Below, piece after piece: positions 6,571 to 9,668 of a stretch of 9,668 bases of DNA. The stretch is from an uncultured Candidatus Melainabacteria bacterium (GTDB lineage Bacteria > Cyanobacteriota > Vampirovibrionia > Gastranaerophilales > Gastranaerophilaceae), in contig CAKVMU010000048.1 of NCBI GenBank assembly GCA_934773085.1, forward strand, positions 1-9,668, written 5' to 3'. A program made the position numbers and the translations under genes. Below the pieces are notes generated by a model, which had not been told where the DNA came from, ran no database searches, and worked only from the letters and a program-made list of their open reading frames with translations. Each line of letters starts with the position of its first letter. Position 1 is the stretch's first letter.

Positions 6571-6605
6571 TTAAAAAATCCTGAAACATCAATAGTTTCA
6601 GGATT
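6571..6605 (-). terminator. Rho-independent terminator of the tRNA-Ser gene
   Basis: An 11-bp perfect stem (6577-6587 with 6595-6605, arm AATCCTGAAAC) closes a 7-nt loop. In the minus direction it is followed at once by a T-run (the A-tract 6573-6578 on the plus strand). It starts 6 bp after the tRNA 3' end, so it terminates that transcript. Confidence 0.88.
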
Positions 6606-6610
6606 CTAAA

Positions 6611-6700
6611 TGGAGGAGGAGGTGGGATTCGAACCCACGGAACGCTCGCACGTTCGACGGTTTTCAAGACCGCTCCAATCAACCGCTCTGGCACTCCTCC
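6611..6700 (-). tRNA. tRNA-Ser (anticodon UGA)
   Basis: The minus strand folds as a class II tRNA. The 7-bp acceptor GGAGGAG/CTCCTCC pairs 6700-6694 with 6618-6612+6, i.e. the last pairing bases lie just before the encoded 3' end. The D-arm contains AGCGGTTGA. The anticodon loop CTTGAAA (6668-6662) has anticodon TGA at 6666-6664. A long variable arm (GAACGTGCGAGCGTTC) follows, then the T-arm GTGGGTTCGAATCCCAC. UGA reads serine codons of the UCN box, and the long variable arm confirms Ser. The 3' end reads CTCCTCC-T-CCA, so CCA is genome-encoded and the discriminator is U73, where bacterial tRNA-Ser usually has G73. A dedicated promoter lies upstream and a terminator downstream, so it is a single-gene unit. 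Confidence 0.96.
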
Positions 6701-6726
6701 GAAGTGTTTCTTTCGGTTGCAAATCT

Positions 6727-6755
6727 ATAATAACCAAAACATATCTCATTGTAAA
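6727..6755 (-). promoter_or_regulatory. Promoter of the tRNA-Ser gene
   Basis: On the minus strand TTTACA (6755-6750) and TATTAT (6732-6727) are separated by exactly 17 bp, placing initiation about 20 bp before the tRNA 5' end at 6700. This is the expected position for a stable-RNA promoter. Confidence 0.7.
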
Positions 6756-6781
6756 GAGTTTTTTTTAATCAAGTTTTATTA

Positions 6782-6787
6782 TATAAT
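6782..6787 (+). promoter_or_regulatory. Candidate -10 element of the ruvA promoter
   Basis: A perfect TATAAT lies 23 bp before the ruvA ATG. The -35 region is only a T-tract (about 6759-6766), so this is an AT-rich, weakly defined promoter that diverges from the tRNA promoter. A transcript starting about 7 bp downstream would have a very short leader. Confidence 0.5.
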
Positions 6788-6810
6788 ACTTCTTGGAGAT
6801 TTGTTGGATT

Positions 6811-7416
6811 ATGTTTGATTATTTTAAAGGGATTTTAACCGATAAAAGAAAGACTTCAAAAGGTTCTTTCTTTACTGTAGAAGTAGCAGGTGTCGGTTAT
6901 TTGTTAGAAGTTACCGAACGGGATTTTGTTTCCACATTGACTAGCGAAGATGCGCAAAAATTTTATGTGAATCTTATTCACCGAGAAGATACGATGGCTC
7001 TCTATGGTTTCTTAAACAAAGAGACTCGTGATATTTTTCAAATTCTTCTTTCTGTCTCCGGAGTGGGTGCAAAGATGGCGCTTGCGTTACTTAATGAATT
7101 TGATGCATGTGATTTGATATCCTTTGTCATTGACGGAAATTTCAAAGAGCTAACTCGTGCAAAAGGCGTAGGACCAAAACTTGCTCAGAAAATTATTCTT
7201 GAATTGAAAGATAAACTTATGAAAACAGAGCTTCCAAAATCATCAGTTACTTTGCCACAAAATCAGGCGATATCAGATGCTCAAGCAATTTTGCTTTCTT
7301 TGGGGTATGAAAATAAAGAAATTGATGATGCGTTAGCAAAAGTCGCATCGTCATTGGAAGACTCCAACAATCCGGAAGAAATTTTACGCAAGGCTTTGAC
7401 ATGTCTCTCTATGTAA
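6811..7416 (+). CDS. ruvA: Holliday junction branch migration protein RuvA
   Basis: A 201-residue RuvA, close to the usual length of about 200. It forms the tetrameric platform that holds the four-way DNA junction while RuvB hexamers drive branch migration; RuvC then resolves the junction. Domain I (OB fold) spans about 1-63: MFDYFKGILTDKR, AGVGYLLEVT, and the acidic-pin region IHREDTMALYGF (56-67, E59-D60). Domain II carries two helix-hairpin-helix motifs, VSGVGAKMALAL (82-93) and AKGVGPKLAQKI (117-128). Domain III (about 153-201, DAQAILLSLGYENKEIDDAL) is the RuvB-binding three-helix bundle. A TTG start at 6793 is possible, but the ATG at 6811 aligns with the normal RuvA N-terminus, with GGAG 12 nt upstream. 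ruvB and ruvC are not adjacent in this window. Confidence 0.97.
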   Translation: MFDYFKGILTDKRKTSKGSFFTVEVAGVGYLLEVTERDFVSTLTSEDAQKFYVNLIHREDTMALYGFLNKETRDIFQILLSVSGVGAKMALALLNEFDACDLISFVIDGNFKELTRAKGVGPKLAQKIILELKDKLMKTELPKSSVTLPQNQAISDAQAILLSLGYENKEIDDALAKVASSLEDSNNPEEILRKALTCLSM

Positions 7417-7424
7417 ATTATTGT
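7396..7424 (+). promoter_or_regulatory. Candidate promoter for the 5'-nucleotidase gene
   Basis: A perfect TTGACA (7396-7401) at the very end of ruvA is followed after 17 bp by TATTGT (7419-7424, 4 of 6). A second possible -10, TATAAA, lies at 7436-7441 but has no matching -35. Read-through from ruvA is equally possible, because no terminator lies in the 76-bp gap. Confidence 0.35.
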
Positions 7425-7492
7425 AAATATTTGAGTATAAAGGGCAATTTTTATTTTGCAGGGTTTTAATATTGGTGTAAAAAGGGGTTGCT

Positions 7493-9067
7493 ATGAACTT
7501 TAATATACCAAAAATCAATGTAAATATTCCGAAAATAACTTTCAAAAGTAATGACAATAAGTCTTTTAATCAGCCGACAGCGCCGATTCCGAATGATTCG
7601 TTTGAGATGTCCATAGGGTATGTGAATGATACGCATGGACAGACAAACAATATGATGCGTATCCTTTCCGGTTTGAAAGGTGATTTGAAGCTTTCAGCCG
7701 GTGACAATGATATCGGGGATGAGAAAAATAAAGCTGTTCACAGAGCAACTGCTAAATTTTTAAACATTGCCGGTATTAAAGCGACAGCTCTGGGAAATCA
7801 CGAAATTGACACTACTCAAGCTGATTTCTTGGATACTATGAAAAATATGGATACAACCGTTTTGGCTGCGAACTTCCACAAATCTGATAAATGGGAAGAA
7901 ATGGAAGATAACTTGGAAGACTACGGAAGAGCAGCAATTGATAAAGAAGTAAAAAGTTCAACAGTTGTTGAAGTCAAAGGCGAAAAAATTGGTTTAATCG
8001 GGGCTTCTCCTATTGATATGTTTGACAGATTGACTCACCAGGCTTATCACAAAGATTGCTATGTGGACAACCTTGACGAAACGATTAAAGATATACAAGA
8101 TGAGATTGACGATTTAAAGGAAAAGGGAATTAATAAGATAGTTCTGCTTTCGCATTTGGGTCACAAAAGAGATAAAGAAGTTGCAGAAAACACAGACGGC
8201 ATTGACGTTATAATTGGTGGTCATACCCACGAATTAGTAAAAGATATTAAAGAAGGTGAAAACTTCTTCTATTCAAAATCAGGAGAACCTGTTATTGAAA
8301 CGGAAGCCGGCAGAGATGGAAACTATTTTGGACTGCTGAACCTAACTTTTGATAAAAACGGGGTCATAACAAAGGCTCAAAATAATTTGGGTGAAACAAG
8401 ATTGTTTTACAAAAATATGATAAACCAATACATTTTTGATGAAATAATGGGCAAGCCGGAGAAAATAGGATATATTAAAGATGCTCCGCCGCCACCAAAA
8501 ACATTGATAGAAGAAAATCCGCATGCAAATTTTGTATGTGATGCGATGAAATATATCACAAATTCTGATGTTGCAGTGTGGAATAACAGCGGTATCCGTA
8601 ACTTCTTCCACCAAGGAGTAATTGACTCAAGAGACATAAAAGACATCGCACCGTTTTTCGACAGAATCTCAGTGGCGAATGTTTCTGAAAAAGCGATTGT
8701 AGATTTGTTAAAGGATTCAACAAAAACTTCTTATGCAAGTCATGGTTATAAACCAGGATTGTTAGCTGTTTCAGGATTAACATACAGCGTTAACGAAAAA
8801 GAAGGTAAGTTGACAGGTGCAAGTTTTGTAGACAAAAACGGTAACGAAATCCCTATAGATATTGATAATCCGAGAGAAGATAAAATGTACAGACTTGTAA
8901 CAGACGAGTACATGATGTCAGCAGGTTCTGATTATCCAATCCTTGCGACACCGGAAGAATGTCTTGAGATTTATCCGTATGATAAAGATATAATGACTTG
9001 TCAGTATATTAAAGAGATGGGTAAACCGGTTGTAATTAATCAAACCGGCAGAATTAAATTTGAGTAG
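7493..9067 (+). CDS. 5'-nucleotidase/UshA-family metallophosphoesterase lacking a signal peptide
   Basis: A 524-residue two-domain enzyme of the 5'-nucleotidase/2',3'-cyclic phosphodiesterase/UDP-sugar hydrolase family; substrate not assignable. The calcineurin-like metallophosphatase domain (about 38-300) shows the dinuclear metal motifs in order: VNDTHGQ (D46, H48), SAGDND (D71), LGNHEID (N102, H103), LLSHLGH (H221) and GGHTHEL (H244, H246). The C-terminal nucleotidase domain (about 335-522) has VWNNSGIRN (362-370, family N-x-G-G-I-R), APFFDRI (386-392), VSGLTYSV (426-433) and MMSAGSDYP (474-482). Relatives are usually exported, but residues 1-35 contain no hydrophobic signal. Instead there is an imperfect tandem NIPKINV/NIPKITF (4-17) followed by KSNDNK. 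AAAAAGGGG lies 5 nt before the ATG, so the start is firm. Its last 14 bp overlap the end of the opposite-strand NnrD gene. Confidence 0.9.
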   Translation: MNFNIPKINVNIPKITFKSNDNKSFNQPTAPIPNDSFEMSIGYVNDTHGQTNNMMRILSGLKGDLKLSAGDNDIGDEKNKAVHRATAKFLNIAGIKATALGNHEIDTTQADFLDTMKNMDTTVLAANFHKSDKWEEMEDNLEDYGRAAIDKEVKSSTVVEVKGEKIGLIGASPIDMFDRLTHQAYHKDCYVDNLDETIKDIQDEIDDLKEKGINKIVLLSHLGHKRDKEVAENTDGIDVIIGGHTHELVKDIKEGENFFYSKSGEPVIETEAGRDGNYFGLLNLTFDKNGVITKAQNNLGETRLFYKNMINQYIFDEIMGKPEKIGYIKDAPPPPKTLIEENPHANFVCDAMKYITNSDVAVWNNSGIRNFFHQGVIDSRDIKDIAPFFDRISVANVSEKAIVDLLKDSTKTSYASHGYKPGLLAVSGLTYSVNEKEGKLTGASFVDKNGNEIPIDIDNPREDKMYRLVTDEYMMSAGSDYPILATPEECLEIYPYDKDIMTCQYIKEMGKPVVINQTGRIKFE

Positions 9068-9668
9068 TCAGCTCTTTAATAGCGCAAGACAAATAATTAG
9101 GAATATCGGATGCTAAAGTTGAGTATTCGCTGAGTTCTTCTGCAGCAAGTTCGCCTGCTCTTGAATGAAGGTAAACTCCGAGTTTTGCAGCTTCAAGTAT
9201 TTCCATTTTTTGTGCCAGCAATCCGGCAATGATTCCCGCAAGAACATCTCCTGTTCCGGCTTTTGCCAATGCAGAGTTCCCGTGTTGGTTAATGAATATT
9301 TCTTCCCCTTTGCAAATAATTGTTCTGTGTGTTTTTAGAACCACCGTGCATTGATATTTTTTGCTCAAGTCTTTTGCACTGCATTCTAAGTCGCTCAAAA
9401 CATCTTCCAAATTTTTACCCAATAATCTTGCAGCTTCAAGTGGATGAGGTGTGATAACCGTATTTTTAGGCAGTTTTAGATTAGATTTACTTAAGATATT
9501 CAGACCGTCAGCATCAATCACTACGGGCACAGTTTCTTTTTGTAACTTGTGAATAATTCGTTTAAAAAACAGTGTTGAAGCTAAATTCGTGCCTAATCCA
9601 CAACCAATTAAAAAAGTTGTGTATTGCTTAACATTTCTTAATCCTTTTTCTCTTGAAATGTATACGGC
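9054..9668 (-). CDS. nnrD: ADP/ATP-dependent NAD(P)HX dehydratase domain (NnrD), N-terminus cut by window edge
   Basis: A metabolite-repair enzyme that dehydrates the damaged hydrates S-NADHX and S-NADPHX back to NADH and NADPH at the cost of a nucleotide triphosphate or diphosphate. The frame is open to the right edge, with 204 residues visible; the GTG at 9530 is not the true start, because family sequence continues before it. Visible motifs in order are FLIGCGLGTN (19-28, usual GPGLG, here Cys instead of Pro), VVIDADGLNIL (49-59), VITPHPLEAARLLG (71-84) and NSALAKAGTGDVLAGIIAGLLAQ region (131-153) with the catalytic aspartate D141 in GTGD. The fold is ribokinase-like. In most bacteria this domain is fused behind an NAD(P)HX epimerase (NnrE/YjeF-N) domain; whether that is so here lies beyond the window. 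It converges on the nucleotidase gene, and the coding ends overlap by 14 bp. Confidence 0.93.
   Translation of the reverse strand, partial: AVYISREKGLRNVKQYTTFLIGCGLGTNLASTLFFKRIIHKLQKETVPVVIDADGLNILSKSNLKLPKNTVITPHPLEAARLLGKNLEDVLSDLECSAKDLSKKYQCTVVLKTHRTIICKGEEIFINQHGNSALAKAGTGDVLAGIIAGLLAQKMEILEAAKLGVYLHSRAGELAAEELSEYSTLASDIPNYLSCAIKELTTQI

Noticed and set aside
6793..6810. TTG start adding six residues to RuvA
   Set aside because: RuvA proteins begin with the M-x-x-x-x-G-x-L pattern that starts at the ATG at 6811.
8342..8783. Several minus-strand open frames inside the nucleotidase gene
   Set aside because: They are antisense shadows of a gene with all family motifs intact.

Overview
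The window is AT-rich chromosomal DNA with dense, short-spaced genes and clear AAGGAG-type ribosome binding sites. The lineage can only be inferred. Three proteins carry a short N-terminal segment with an F-G or F-K-S step (LSFGIAN, VNFGKSF, ITFKSND) in otherwise unrelated sequence, a habit I associate with gut Vampirovibrionia/Melainabacteria (Candidatus Gastranaerophilales, non-photosynthetic relatives of cyanobacteria). The low GC and the GTAGGGTGGG-type palindrome fit this but do not prove it. The genes are mostly housekeeping and small sensing or acetylation functions. I see no transposase, CRISPR array or phage module.

Layout, left to right. Minus strand: an edge-truncated, unrecognised protein (3-962, running off the left edge) follows by 2 nt a flavodoxin-fold protein with a CX2CX2CX5C cluster motif (965-1588). 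Upstream of these lies a promoter embedded in a striking 21-bp inverted repeat (1620-1640/1681-1701). Next, still on the minus strand, a soluble two-PAS histidine kinase (2244-3707) is followed by a GNAT acetyltransferase (1769-2209), probably as one transcript. A long cruciform-forming palindrome (3794-3858) separates the kinase from a sugar-nucleotidyltransferase-like gene (3864-5051, minus).

The strand then switches at a divergent promoter region (5052-5193). On the plus strand lie a second GNAT (5194-5658) and a membrane-anchored protein of unknown function (5710-6369). The space 6370-6810 has no protein gene. It holds a REP-like perfect hairpin (6487-6528), then a minus-strand tRNA-Ser(UGA) with its own promoter and terminator. 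RuvA (6811-7416) and a 5'-nucleotidase-family metallophosphoesterase (7493-9067) follow on the plus strand. The latter meets, tail to tail with a 14-bp coding overlap, an NAD(P)HX dehydratase (NnrD) domain running off the right edge.

Functionally this is a mosaic rather than one system: DNA branch migration (RuvA), translation (tRNA-Ser), metabolite repair (NnrD), nucleotide and sugar-nucleotide metabolism, and a probable redox operon with its own operators. The most notable observations are the paired operator-like repeats over the flavoprotein promoter, the recurring N-terminal F-G/F-K tag, the two long tetraloop palindromes, the leaderless 5'-nucleotidase, and the unrecognised partial protein coupled to the flavoprotein.
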